Source: Sphingopyxis sp. TUF1
Lineage (GTDB): Bacteria; Pseudomonadota; Alphaproteobacteria; Sphingomonadales; Sphingomonadaceae
Length of the DNA: 64,000 nucleotides
Reading direction: 5' to 3'
Assembly: GCF_036687315.1 (NCBI RefSeq)
Contig: NZ_CP144683.1
Coordinates: forward strand, 992,001-1,056,000
The notes under the pieces are model-generated. The model did not search any database and was not told the DNA's origin. It saw only the letters and a program-made list of their open reading frames with translations. Of this stretch, positions 17,625 through 26,513 are shown piece by piece (the stretch's first letter is position 1; each line of letters begins with the position of its first letter). Both the position numbers and the translations under genes were made by a program.

Positions 17625-18395
17625 TCAAAACGCGTCCGACGCGGCGCTGCCCGGCGGCAACGCCCCAATATTTTCCGCGCCGGATACGGGCGCGGTGTGC
17701 GGGTCGGAATCGCGGTTGGCCGCGTCCCTACTCCATCCGGTGAAAAACTGCCAGCGGCTCAAATGCGCGAGCACCCGTGCCGCGGCGCGGGCATCGGTAA
17801 TCGCCAGATGCACCGCATTCTCGCGCCCCAATGCCATAGATAGGGTGCCGCGGTCCACCGGCAAGACCAGACCTTCGCGGCCCGAACCTTCGTCATCCTC
17901 ACCGACGCGCCACGCCTGCGCGAGTTTCTTGCGGCCATCCTCGCCCGCATCCTTGGCATGGAGGAGTAGGCGAACCTGCCCCTTGCGCGCCGCGGTTTCG
18001 ATCTTTTCATTGCCGCTGAGCAGAGTTCCCGAACGCGATTCCAGCCCTAGCCGATCGAGCGTCGCGCGCTGAAGCTGCGCCTCGATCCGCGCACCGAGGT
18101 CATCGGGAATCGTGAAATTGCCCTCGTGAAGCGCACGCGCCAGCCCGCCTTTCAGCTTGCCTTTCGCCTGTGCGACTTCAAGCGCCGCGCGATCGACGCC
18201 GATCCACGCGCCGCGTCCCGGCGCCTTGCCGTGGACGTCGGGCGCGATCGTGCCGTCGGGCCCGAGCGCGAGGCGCACGAGCCGTTCGGCCGGCGAAACC
18301 TCGCCGGTGATGACGCAGCGCCGCTCGGGCACATGCTGGCCGCGCCGACCAGCGCGGTCTGGTTCGCTCAGCTGATCATTGTGCGGGGTCCGCAT
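17625..18395 (-). CDS. ylxR: YlxR (DUF448)/L7Ae-like RNA-binding protein
   Basis: A 256-residue protein of the NusA-IF2 operon. Residues 20-100 are the DUF448/YlxR domain (RRCVITGEVSPAERLVRLAL, PGRGAWIGVDR), thought to bind RNA. The C-terminal half (about residues 128-215) resembles an L7Ae-type RNA-binding fold (ETAARKGQVRLLLHAKDAGE and GRENAVHLAITDARAAARVL). This two-domain form is usual in alphaproteobacteria. It overlaps nusA by 20 bases and precedes infB by 17 bases, supporting co-translation. The last 30 residues are low-complexity and less conserved-looking. Confidence 0.9.
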   Translation of the reverse strand: MRTPHNDQLSEPDRAGRRGQHVPERRCVITGEVSPAERLVRLALGPDGTIAPDVHGKAPGRGAWIGVDRAALEVAQAKGKLKGGLARALHEGNFTIPDDLGARIEAQLQRATLDRLGLESRSGTLLSGNEKIETAARKGQVRLLLHAKDAGEDGRKKLAQAWRVGEDDEGSGREGLVLPVDRGTLSMALGRENAVHLAITDARAAARVLAHLSRWQFFTGWSRDAANRDSDPHTAPVSGAENIGALPPGSAASDAF

Positions 18396-20004
18396 CGGCG
18401 GCCTCCCCGGCTTCGGCAGGCGCGGCTGCTTCGGGTTCGTCTTCGAACCAGTGCGCGCGCGCCGCCATGATGATCTCGTTGCCCTGCTCTTCGCTCAGGC
18501 CATATTCGCCGAGCACGCCGCCCTTGTCCTCGGCGCGCTCGCTGCGCGCCGGGCCACGGCGATTGTCCTGGCGCTTTTTCGCGATCAGTTCGTCGGTCGC
18601 GAGGTCGGCAAGGTCGTCGAGCGTCTTGATTCCCGCCTTGCCGAGCGTGACGAGCATCGCTTCGGTCAGGTGCGGAATGTCCGCAAGCGCGTCCTCGACG
18701 CCCAGTTCGCGGCGTTCTGCGCGCGACGCTTCCTCGCGGCGCTCGAGCCCTTCGAGCGCACGGCTTTGCAGCTCCTGCGCCAGTTCGTCGTCGAAGCCTT
18801 CGATGCTCGCCAGTTCGTCGATGCCGACATAGGCGACTTCTTCCAGCTCGCTGAACCCTTCGGCGACCAGCAGCTGCGCGAGCGTTTCGTCGACGTCGAG
18901 TTCTTCCTGGAACATCGTCGAACGCTCGACGAATTCGCGCTGCCGCTTCTCGCTCGCGTCGGCCTCGGTCATGATGTCGATCTGGCTGCCGGTCAGCTGG
19001 CTGGCGAGGCGGACATTCTGGCCGCGGCGGCCGATGGCAAGGCTCAGCTGATCGTCGGGAACGACGACTTCGATGCGGCTGTCATCCTCGTCGATCACGA
19101 CGCGCTGCACCGTTGCCGGCTGGAGCGCGTTGACGACGAAAGTCGCGGTATCTTCGGACCAGGGGATGATGTCGATCTTTTCGCCCTGCATTTCCTGGAC
19201 GACCGCCTGCACGCGGCTGCCCTTCATGCCGACGCAGGCGCCGACGGGGTCGATGCTGCCGTCATAGCTGATGACGCCGATCTTCGCGCGCGAACCCGGA
19301 TCGCGCGCTGCGGCCTTGATCTCGATGATGCCGTCGTAAATTTCGGGCACTTCCTGCGCGAACAGCTTCTTCATGAAGTCGGGGTGCGCGCGGCTGAGGA
19401 AAATCTGCGGCCCGCGCGTTTCGCTGCGCACCGACAGGATCAGCGCGCGGACGCGGTCGCCGACGCGCATCAGTTCGCGCGGGATCTGCTGGTCGCGGCG
19501 GATCACACCCTCGGCGCGGCCCAGGTTGACGACGATATGGCCGAATTCGACCGATTTCACGACGCCGGTGATGATCTCGCCCGCGCGGTCCTTGAACTCC
19601 TGATACTGGCGCTCGCGGTCGGCTTCGCGGACCTTCTGGAAAATCACCTGCTTCGCCGACTGCGCGTCGATGCGGCCAAGGTCGACCGCGGGCAGCGGAT
19701 CGACGATGAAGTCGCCGATCTTGGCGTCCTTCTGCAACTTCTGCCCGGCAGCGAGATCGACCTGCTTGAAATAATCCTCGACCGTCTCGACCACTTCGAC
19801 GACGCGCCACAGGCGAAGGTCGCCGGTCTGCGGGTCGAGCTTCGCACGAATGTCGTTCTCGGCGCCGTAACGCGCGCGCGCGGCACGCTGGATCGCTTCC
19901 TCGATCGCCTCGATGACGATCGCCTTGTCGATCATCTTCTCGCTGGCGACGCTGTTGGCAATCGCGAGCAGCTCGGCCTTGTTGGCGGAAATGGCAGTGG
20001 CCAT
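18376..20004 (-). CDS. nusA: Transcription termination/antitermination factor NusA
   Basis: NusA binds RNA polymerase and nascent RNA to tune pausing, termination and antitermination. The 542-residue protein starts ISANKAELLAIANSVASEKM (N-terminal RNAP-binding domain), followed by an S1 domain (EIITGVVKSVEFGHIVVNLG), two KH domains (GVISYDGSIDPVGACVGMKG and LSLAIGRRGQNVRLASQLTG) and two acidic C-terminal repeats, one with the helix-hairpin-helix-like LTEAMLVTLGKAGIKTLDDL. The end is Glu/Ala-rich. Its ATG overlaps the rimP stop by one base (TGATG), and the ylxR start lies within its 3' end. Confidence 0.97.
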   Translation of the reverse strand: MATAISANKAELLAIANSVASEKMIDKAIVIEAIEEAIQRAARARYGAENDIRAKLDPQTGDLRLWRVVEVVETVEDYFKQVDLAAGQKLQKDAKIGDFIVDPLPAVDLGRIDAQSAKQVIFQKVREADRERQYQEFKDRAGEIITGVVKSVEFGHIVVNLGRAEGVIRRDQQIPRELMRVGDRVRALILSVRSETRGPQIFLSRAHPDFMKKLFAQEVPEIYDGIIEIKAAARDPGSRAKIGVISYDGSIDPVGACVGMKGSRVQAVVQEMQGEKIDIIPWSEDTATFVVNALQPATVQRVVIDEDDSRIEVVVPDDQLSLAIGRRGQNVRLASQLTGSQIDIMTEADASEKRQREFVERSTMFQEELDVDETLAQLLVAEGFSELEEVAYVGIDELASIEGFDDELAQELQSRALEGLERREEASRAERRELGVEDALADIPHLTEAMLVTLGKAGIKTLDDLADLATDELIAKKRQDNRRGPARSERAEDKGGVLGEYGLSEEQGNEIIMAARAHWFEDEPEAAAPAEAGEAADADPAQ

Positions 20005-20549
20005 CAGTCCTGTCCTTCTTCTTCCATTTCGTCGGCGCCCTCGGTGGAGAGCGGAACGGTTGCGGCAATCAATTTGTCGGTGAGGACCAGCTTCGCCGTG
20101 TCGATCGCATCGAACGGCAGCTTATGCTCCACCCCTTCCTTATCCGAAATCGTGACGACATCGCCGTCGATGCCGACGAGCGTGCCGTTGAAGCGCTGGC
20201 GCCCGTCCAGCTTTTCCTTGAGCGCCACCTTCACCTCATGCCCCGCCCAGTCGGCGAAGTCGGCGGGCCTCGTCAGCGGCCGGTCGATGCCGGGCGACGA
20301 GACTTCGAGCCGATAGGCGACATCGATCGGGTCCTTGCCCGCTTCCTCGAGCGCGTCGAGCCGGTCGGAGATGCGGCGCGACAGTTCAGCGCAATCGTCG
20401 ATCGTCAGCTGGCGCGTGTCGGGCCGCTCGGCCATCACCTGCAAGGTCGGGTCGCTGTCGCCGCCAAAAAAAGCGACGCGCACAAGCGCGAGGCCCATCG
20501 CCTCGGCTTCGGGCGCGATGATCGCATTCAGGGCGTCGAAATCGACCAA
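20004..20549 (-). CDS. rimP: Ribosome maturation factor RimP
   Basis: RimP assists 30S subunit maturation. The 181-residue protein shows the two family domains: N-terminal LNAIIAPEAEAMGLALVRVA and RLEVSSPGIDRPLTRPADFA, and a C-terminal Sm-like barrel (GHEVKVALKEKLDGRQRFNG, VVTISDKEGVEHKLPFDAID). The last residues are acidic. It is the first gene of the minus-strand translation operon; the divergent SleB-type gene starts about 290 bp away. The promoter should lie in 20550-20841, but no convincing -35/-10 pair stands out. Confidence 0.95.
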   Translation of the reverse strand: MVDFDALNAIIAPEAEAMGLALVRVAFFGGDSDPTLQVMAERPDTRQLTIDDCAELSRRISDRLDALEEAGKDPIDVAYRLEVSSPGIDRPLTRPADFADWAGHEVKVALKEKLDGRQRFNGTLVGIDGDVVTISDKEGVEHKLPFDAIDTAKLVLTDKLIAATVPLSTEGADEMEEEGQD

Positions 20550-20841
20550 GCTCTGTTTCCAAATCGGACGACCGGAAAGCCATGCAGAAACAGCCGCCGC
20601 GGCCCGCGGCCCCGACGTCCCAACTGGCTAACCATGTCAAGAAGTAAGGCGCATATAGGCGCGCGACGGTGAGTCGGCAAGGGGGAATGGCGTCGGCGTA
20701 TCGCGGCGTTTGCGGCGCTTCCCCATCTCCTTGCAGACCGCGCGATATGCCTTGAAACATTTTATTGGCGTTTCAGGGTATAAGGCGGGCTGGCCTGCTC
20801 TCAGCGAATCGCCTGAAGCACCGACGGATTGTAACGCACGC

Positions 20842-21969
20842 ATGAAGCCCGAACTGACCCTGACCGCCCGTTCGACGCGGCGCGACCCGCCGCCCGAACG
20901 GCCGGCGGGGCCGGGGCGCGCCTTTTGGGCCGCGATTGGGGCAGTGTCGATTGTCGCCTGTCTCGCCTTTCTGCTATCGAGCGGACAGTTTCGTGCGCCG
21001 GCGTTTTTCGGCCCGTACAGCGTATCGGTGCCGGTCGATTTCAGGCCCTATGACCCTGAACGCTGGGCGATCATGACCGCCGAGGATTATGCCGCGGCGC
21101 TGAAAATCGACCCGACGCTGCCCGATCCGAACGGCGTCGGTTACAGCGATGCCACCGCGCTACCCCCCGCCGACCCCGCCTTGCTGCGCGAAGAGGCCTT
21201 TGCCGGCCCGCCCGCCAAACCCTATGTGTTTCGCGGAGTAACCGCGCTCGACCGCGAGCGCGCGCATTATTGCCTGACCGCTGCCATCTATTACGAGGCC
21301 GCGTCCGAAAGCGACGACGGAATGCGCGGCGTCGCCCAGACGATCATCAACCGCGTCCGCCACCCAAGCTTTCCGAACACGGTGTGCGGCGTCGTTTTCC
21401 AGGGGTCGCAGCGCGCGGGGGTGTGCCAGTTTACCTTCAGCTGCGACGGCGCGATGGCGCGCGCGCCCAGCCGCGCCAACTGGCTGCGCGCCAGCCGCGT
21501 TGCGTCGGCGGCGCTCGGCGGTCAGGTTTTTGCCAAGGTGGGGCTCGCGACCCATTATCACACGCAGGCGATCTGGCCGCGCTGGGGCAAAAGCCTGGTG
21601 ATGACCAACATCGTCGGCGCGCATATCTTTCACCGCTGGCGCGGACGCTGGGGGATGCCCGACGCCTTCCGCGCACCTTACGCGGGCCGCGAGCCGGTGC
21701 CCGGCCCCTATTTGCCCATCGCGCAGCAACTCGCGATTCTGAAGGGTCAGGGCATTGCCCCCGGTGCCGGCCCGCTTCCCGCGCTCACGGGCGCGGCGGC
21801 GCCGCTTCCCGATGCCGCGCCCGCGCCGCTGCCCGGCTCTCTCACCCCCGCAACTCCCGGCGCTCCGGCCGCCGCGGTCCCTGCCGTGCCAAGCTACGCC
21901 GACCCCCGACTCAACCAATCCGGACAAATCCGCGACGAATTTTCGAAGAGCGGCGAGTGGAAACGTTGA
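20842..21969 (+). CDS. Cell wall hydrolase, SleB type
   Basis: A 375-residue protein with one N-terminal membrane anchor (FWAAIGAVSIVACLAFLLSS, about residues 31-50) and a periplasmic hydrolase_2 (SleB/CwlJ) domain. The catalytic region is RAHYCLTAAIYYEAASESDD (Glu in YYEA is the expected catalytic residue), followed by GVAQTIINRVRHPSFPNTVC and CQFTFSCDG, all hallmark segments. The C-terminal 80 residues are Ala/Pro-rich. In alphaproteobacteria these proteins remodel peptidoglycan rather than germinate spores. The start at 20842 is chosen because upstream codons do not look like signal sequence; the ribosome binding site is weak. Confidence 0.9.
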   Translation: MKPELTLTARSTRRDPPPERPAGPGRAFWAAIGAVSIVACLAFLLSSGQFRAPAFFGPYSVSVPVDFRPYDPERWAIMTAEDYAAALKIDPTLPDPNGVGYSDATALPPADPALLREEAFAGPPAKPYVFRGVTALDRERAHYCLTAAIYYEAASESDDGMRGVAQTIINRVRHPSFPNTVCGVVFQGSQRAGVCQFTFSCDGAMARAPSRANWLRASRVASAALGGQVFAKVGLATHYHTQAIWPRWGKSLVMTNIVGAHIFHRWRGRWGMPDAFRAPYAGREPVPGPYLPIAQQLAILKGQGIAPGAGPLPALTGAAAPLPDAAPAPLPGSLTPATPGAPAAAVPAVPSYADPRLNQSGQIRDEFSKSGEWKR

Positions 21970-22010
21970 GCCAAGCGGTCTAGGTTGCCGTCTTTCAAAG
22001 GAGCGTGGCC

Positions 22011-22397
22011 ATGGGGCATGTCAAAGGAATCGGCGGACTTTTCTTCCGCGCGCGCGACCCGGAGGCGCTGAACGCCTGGTATCGCGAGTGGCTCGGCGTT
22101 GGCGCAGGGTGCAGCGCCGACGATAACGGGCCGGTCGACGAATGGACATGGACCACGGCCGGAGGGCCACTCGGCTTTTCGGCGTTCAAGGCCGACACCG
22201 ACTATTTCGCGGCCGACCGCCAGTTCATGATCAACCTGCGCGTCGACGACCTCGACGCCGTGCTCGCGCCGTTTCGTGAGGCGGGCGCGGACATCATCAC
22301 CAAGCCCGAATGGGACGATCCGGCGGTGGGCCGCTTTGCGCGCGTTCACGATCCGGAGGGGAATCCGATCGAATTGTGGGAGCCGCCCAGGAGCTGA
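22011..22397 (+). CDS. VOC-family (glyoxalase-fold) protein
   Basis: A 128-residue vicinal oxygen chelate protein. Segments HVKGIGGLFFRARDPEALNA, WYREWLGVGAG and the C-terminal FARVHDPEGNPIELWEPP match the fold, with His, Glu positions for a metal site (H in the first strand, E in IELWEP). Many such proteins are dioxygenases or antibiotic-binding proteins; no specific reaction can be read. The ATG at 22011 has AAAGGAG seven bases upstream, better than a GTG at 22005. It is monocistronic, followed by repeat-rich non-coding DNA. Confidence 0.88.
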   Translation: MGHVKGIGGLFFRARDPEALNAWYREWLGVGAGCSADDNGPVDEWTWTTAGGPLGFSAFKADTDYFAADRQFMINLRVDDLDAVLAPFREAGADIITKPEWDDPAVGRFARVHDPEGNPIELWEPPRS

Positions 22398-22448
22398 CGG
22401 CGCCGAGACTGGAACGAGCGGGCCCAACCCCCGATCGCCCTCTCCTTC

Positions 22449-22521
22449 GTCATCGCGGACTTGATCCGGTATCCATAGCCGCGCTGAAGCCATGGATCCC
22501 GGATCAGGTCCGGGACGACGA
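22449..22521. repeat. Diverged palindrome, family B-like
   Basis: Inverted arms CATCGCGGACTTGATCCGGT and CCCGGATCAGGTCCGGGACG enclose a short spacer with a smaller symmetric ATCCATAG...CCATGGAT. It lies in the 547-bp gap between the VOC gene and herA, where I see no gene. Confidence 0.7.
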
Positions 22522-22565
22522 ATGGCTGGTTCCGACCGATCGCGGTCATAGCGCATACCTAAAAA

Positions 22566-22648
22566 CTTTGTCATTCCCGCGAAAGCGGGAACCCAGAGCG
22601 GGCTTCAGCTGACCCCTCCCTGGGTTCCCGCTTTCGCGGGAATGACAA
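22566..22648. repeat. Paired palindrome, family A variant
   Basis: Two perfect 30-bp inverted arms, 22566-22595 and 22619-22648, with core TCCCGCGAAAGCGGGA, flank 23 bp. The outer-to-inner order (TTTGTCATTCCCGCGAAAGC then GGGAACCCAG) parallels the arms that enclose the GIY-YIG gene at 14689-15062. Confidence 0.9.
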
Positions 22649-22818
22649 AAGGAGGACGTCCGCTCCCCACCCCAAAGCCGCCTTCGTAAGCGCCAAAAGA
22701 AAACGCTGTCCTACACGGCCCGGCCGTGCCAATCCTTGTTTCGGCTCTTTCAACATGTGGATAATGCGATAGCGGCTCCGGCTAAAGGAGCAGCGCGCGG
22801 CGAATTAAACGCGCGCAA

Positions 22819-22903
22819 GGCTGACTTTTACTGACCTTTGAAATGATCGCGCCGCTCCGGTGCCAAAAGGCGGCCGCGTAGGGCTGACCTTTCCTGACCT
22901 TTG
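22819..22903. repeat. Direct repeat of a GGTCAG-pair motif downstream of herA
   Basis: The 22-bp block GGCTGACTTTTACTGACCTT (22819 on) recurs as GGCTGACCTTTCCTGACCTT (22882 on). Each contains two TGAC half-sites about 10 bp apart, four in all, spaced regularly. Function unknown; it may be a binding site array or 3' regulatory element. Confidence 0.5.
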
Positions 22904-22944
22904 GGAGGATCGGGAGCCGCGTACCGACCGGATCGCGGACGCGC

Positions 22945-24654
22945 TTACCGCCCCTGGCTGCGCCAGCGTTTGACCACGCGCTCGATGATCTCGGCCTCAC
23001 CGCCCGTTTCGCGCCACAGTTTCGAGAAGAGCGGATCGCTCGACGCCGGCCGCTTCTCCTCTTCGAGCGTGTCGAGATAGACGCGGATCGGGATCGACAC
23101 GCCCTCGCCGCAGACGATGCACTCACGGTTGCGTAGCGCCGGGATCGAATCGATGAAGCCGCGCGCGCCTTCGGGCATCGCCGATTTCACGAAATGCTGG
23201 TCGCGTTCGTTGTTGAGGCGCATCGAGATGATCGTGCCGCACTGCGACAGCACGCCTTCTGCGAGGTCCGACGGGCGCTGGGTGATGAGTCCCAGCGACA
23301 CGCCATATTTGCGGCCTTCCTTGGCAATCCGCTCGAGGATCTTGCGCACCGCCTGTCCCGTCCCGATGTCCTTCGAGGGTATATAACGGTGCGCTTCTTC
23401 GCACACGAGCAGGATCGGGCGCTGCGGCTCGCCGCGCGACCAGATCGCATAATCGAAGGTCAGGCGCGACAACACTGCGACGACGACGCCGGTGATGTCG
23501 CTGGGAACGCCCGACACGTCGATGATCGAAATCGGGCGACCGTCCGATGGCAGGCGGAAAATCTTGCCGAGGAAATTGGCCATCGTGTCGGCGACGAGCA
23601 TCCCGGAGAACATGAAATTATAGCGCGGGTCGGCGCGCATTTCCTCGATCTTGCCCTTGATGCGCATGAAGGGCGCACTCGACGTCGCCTTGTCGAGCTT
23701 GCCCATCTCGTTTGTGAGGATGCTGAGCAGGTCGGACAGCAGATAGGGGATCGGCGAATCGACCGTGATCTTCGTCATTCCCTCAGCCAGCCGGTTCTTC
23801 GTCCGCGCCTGGAGCAGACAACGCGCCAGCACGTCGCAGTCGGCCTGGCGGTCGCGACCCTCCGCCGTGACGAACACTTCGCAATGTTCCTCGAAATTCA
23901 TCAGCCAATAAGGCATCGCGAGATTGTCGACGTCGAACAGCGCGCCGGTGCCCTTGAACGCGGCCGAATATTCGCCGTGCGGGTCGATCATCACAATATG
24001 GCCCTGCGGCGCGAGCTCGCAGATCTTGTGGAGGATCAGCGCGGCGCTCGTCGATTTACCCGTACCGGTCGATCCCAGCAGCGCGAAATGCTTGCCGAGC
24101 ATCGCATCGACATAGAGCGAACCACGGACATCCTTGGTCGGGTGGACGGTGCCGATCTCGACATGCGCCCGCTCGTCAGCGGCGTAAATCTGCTTGAGAT
24201 CGGCGCTGGTCGCCGCAAAGACAGGGCTGCCCGGAACGGGGTAGCGCGTCACGCCGCGGCGGAAATTATGGATGCGGCCGGTGATCTTTTCCTCTTCGCC
24301 TTCGCCGAGGAAATCGATCGTCGCGACGATCAGCCCCTCGCCGCGTTCGTGCAATTGCTGGTCGCGGATGCTGGCAATCAGCCAGATGTTGCCGACGCGA
24401 ACCTTGACCTGCGCACCGACCTGTCCGGCCATCGCGACCGCGGCATCGCTCGACGACGACAGCTTGCCGATCGTCGCCGCGTCGAGCAGGACGCGCGACG
24501 CCGACCCCGAAATATCGACGACTTCGCCGATCAGCAGGTCATCGCGGTGATGGGTCGTAACCGGTGCCACGGGCGCCGCAATGCCGCCGCCCGCCAGCCG
24601 CACATGCTGCACCGCCGTCGAATCCCCGGCGCCAAATCCGCCCTGCATGTCCAT
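22945..24654 (-). CDS. HerA-like hexameric ATPase (DUF87)
   Basis: A 569-residue FtsK/HerA-superfamily ATPase, a ring motor that moves DNA. Residues about 40-130 form a HAS-barrel-like domain (LIGEVVDISGSASRVLLDAA). The Walker A motif GSTGTGKS is at 194-201 and an aspartate-rich Walker B-like VMIDPHGEYSAAF follows, with LLVCEEAHRYIPSKD further on. Near the C-terminus SQCGTIISMRLNNERDQHFV and the arginine-rich ERVVKRWRSQGR are seen. No nurA nuclease gene is beside it. In other contexts HerA relatives work with nucleases in repair or phage defence; the partner here is not visible. Met3 is an alternative start. Confidence 0.88.
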   Translation of the reverse strand: MDMQGGFGAGDSTAVQHVRLAGGGIAAPVAPVTTHHRDDLLIGEVVDISGSASRVLLDAATIGKLSSSSDAAVAMAGQVGAQVKVRVGNIWLIASIRDQQLHERGEGLIVATIDFLGEGEEEKITGRIHNFRRGVTRYPVPGSPVFAATSADLKQIYAADERAHVEIGTVHPTKDVRGSLYVDAMLGKHFALLGSTGTGKSTSAALILHKICELAPQGHIVMIDPHGEYSAAFKGTGALFDVDNLAMPYWLMNFEEHCEVFVTAEGRDRQADCDVLARCLLQARTKNRLAEGMTKITVDSPIPYLLSDLLSILTNEMGKLDKATSSAPFMRIKGKIEEMRADPRYNFMFSGMLVADTMANFLGKIFRLPSDGRPISIIDVSGVPSDITGVVVAVLSRLTFDYAIWSRGEPQRPILLVCEEAHRYIPSKDIGTGQAVRKILERIAKEGRKYGVSLGLITQRPSDLAEGVLSQCGTIISMRLNNERDQHFVKSAMPEGARGFIDSIPALRNRECIVCGEGVSIPIRVYLDTLEEEKRPASSDPLFSKLWRETGGEAEIIERVVKRWRSQGR

Positions 24655-24727
24655 ACCCCAGCCCCCGCCTGTTGTGGTCCCGGCTCGGGCTATCGCAGAC
24701 GAGGGTAAACAAAGCGCTTATGATGGG

Positions 24728-25501
24728 TCAGCGGCGGCGGAAAATTGCGGATGCGGCGTAGCCGAGACCCAGCGACAGGAGCACCGCCGACAGCCCGTAA
24801 AAAAAGCCATGCTCCTCGGCCGCGAGGGCGACGAAGCGTTCGAACCCCGTCTTGCGAATCTGGACGTCGCGCGACGCCACCGCGAGCACGCGCCCGCGGC
24901 TTATCAGATAGGTTTCGGCGCGATAGGTCCCCACGGGAACGCGCGCCGGTACCGGGATGCGGGCGCGATAGAGCACGCCTTCGGTAATCTCGACCGCAGC
25001 GGGATTTTCGACGAACAGCCCGGCGCGGCGATAAAGGTCGATCAGCCCGGCCTCGAAGCGCTCGAGCGTCTTCGCTTCCGAAAAGCCGGTCGGCGACATC
25101 GACAGGTTGGCAAGGCCGAGCTCGAAGATCGCCGCGGTGCGTTCATCCACCAGCTTGTCGATCGGCCGTGACGAGCCGATCGCATAAAAGCTGGGCGACG
25201 TGCGCAGGCGGATGCTGCTGGCGTTGACCCAAATGCCCGCGACGCGCCGTTTTTCGCGCAAAACGATCGGCCGCACCGGGCCCTTGAGCACGACGACGAT
25301 GTCGGCGCGGTCGTCGGGCAGGCGCTGACCAGGATAGAGGATCGCGCCGAAAAGCAACAGTTCCTCGCCCGTAAAGCTGTACTGGATGTCGATCGCGCGG
25401 CTCGACACGTCGGGGACAAGCCGCGGATCGGCCGCACGCGCCCCCGAGAGCGGAAGCAGCGCCAGTGCGAACCACAGAAGCAGGGCGCGCAGCGCGGTCA
25501 T
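24728..25501 (-). CDS. Exported TIGR02186-like protein, partner of the TauE/SafE exporter
   Basis: A 257-residue protein with a signal peptide (LRALLLWFALALLPLSGARA), a large periplasmic domain and a C-terminal membrane span (FFYGLSAVLLSLGLGYAASA) ending in RRR. This topology and the segment PDVSSRAIDIQYSFTGEELL match the alphaproteobacterial family found beside sulfite exporter genes. Its ATG overlaps the exporter stop by four bases, so both are translated together. Its function is not known; it may assist transport of sulfite or a related organosulfur anion. Confidence 0.8.
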   Translation of the reverse strand: MTALRALLLWFALALLPLSGARAADPRLVPDVSSRAIDIQYSFTGEELLLFGAILYPGQRLPDDRADIVVVLKGPVRPIVLREKRRVAGIWVNASSIRLRTSPSFYAIGSSRPIDKLVDERTAAIFELGLANLSMSPTGFSEAKTLERFEAGLIDLYRRAGLFVENPAAVEITEGVLYRARIPVPARVPVGTYRAETYLISRGRVLAVASRDVQIRKTGFERFVALAAEEHGFFYGLSAVLLSLGLGYAASAIFRRR

Positions 25502-26406
25502 TGCACCGTGTAGATTTCGTCGGGGCGGATAAAGAGATCGACGGCCATGCGCGCCGCGACGAGCAGGACGATAACCGCCAGCGCCATGCGGAGATACTCG
25601 GGCTTGACGCTCTGCGCAAAGCGCGCGCCGATCTGCGCGCCCGTCACGCTGCCGAGCAGCAGCAGCCCGGCGAGCACGATATCGACCGCGCCGGTCGTCA
25701 GCGCGTGGACCATCGTCGTCGCGATCGTCACGAACAATATCTGGAACAGCGACGTGCCGACAACGACCTGGGTCCCCATGCCGAGCAGAAAGAGCATCGC
25801 GGGCACCATGATGAACCCGCCGCCGACGCCGAGCAGCATCGTCAAAACCCCCACCACCATGCCGAGGATCAGCGGCGCGAGCGGCGAGATGTAAAGGCCC
25901 GATCGGTAGAAGCGCCAGCGCAGCGGCAGGTTGGCGACCACCGGATGATGGCGCCTTTTGCGTGCCGGGGCAGGAAGTCCGGCGCGCATGTTCTGCAGGG
26001 CGCCCCACGCCTCGCGCGCCATGATGCTGCCGACCGAGCCGAGCAGCGCCACATAGAGCATGTTGATCACCGTATCGATCTGCCCCCACGCGGTGAGCAG
26101 TTCGAACAGCCCCGCGCCGATCAACGACCCCAGAAGGCCGCCGACGACGAGCACTGCGCCCATGCGCAGATCCACCCCGCCGCGTTCGAGATGCGCGAGC
26201 GCGCCGGAAACGCTGGCACCCGTCACCTGCGTTGCCGCCGATGCCGCTGCGACCGTCGGCGGAATGCCATAGAAGATCAGCAGCGGCGTCGTCAGGAAGC
26301 CCCCGCCAACGCCGAACATGCCCGACAGGAATCCCACACCGCCCCCGAGCAGGATGATGACCAGCGCGTTGACCGACAGATTGGCGACTGGAAGGTAAAG
26401 ATCCAC
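25498..26406 (-). CDS. TauE/SafE-family sulfite exporter
   Basis: A 302-residue inner membrane permease with about eight spans. Both repeated halves carry the family signature: GGGVGFLSGMFGVGGGFLTT near the N-terminus and GVLTMLLGVGGGFIMVPAML in the middle. TauE/SafE proteins export sulfite, sulfoacetate or related anions. No Met codon lies upstream in frame; a GTG at 26404-26406 (VDLYLPVANLSVNALVIILL) follows GGGG by a suitable distance and is chosen over a TTG at 26430. The downstream TIGR02186-like gene overlaps by four bases. Confidence 0.9.
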   Translation of the reverse strand: MDLYLPVANLSVNALVIILLGGGVGFLSGMFGVGGGFLTTPLLIFYGIPPTVAAASAATQVTGASVSGALAHLERGGVDLRMGAVLVVGGLLGSLIGAGLFELLTAWGQIDTVINMLYVALLGSVGSIMAREAWGALQNMRAGLPAPARKRRHHPVVANLPLRWRFYRSGLYISPLAPLILGMVVGVLTMLLGVGGGFIMVPAMLFLLGMGTQVVVGTSLFQILFVTIATTMVHALTTGAVDIVLAGLLLLGSVTGAQIGARFAQSVKPEYLRMALAVIVLLVAARMAVDLFIRPDEIYTVQ

Positions 26407-26513
26407 GGGAGCCCCGAAACATGTGTTCAAGGCGCAAAACTGCGCCGAGTCCGGCGACCGTAGAGCATTTTTTCGCGGCGGGGAATCGGCTGCAGCGGCT
26501 ATTTTTTCCGCGG

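Noticed and set aside
25502..26437. Long upstream extension of the TIGR02186-like frame
   Set aside because: It is a shadow of the TauE/SafE gene; the ATG at 25501 precedes a clear signal peptide and overlaps the exporter's stop.
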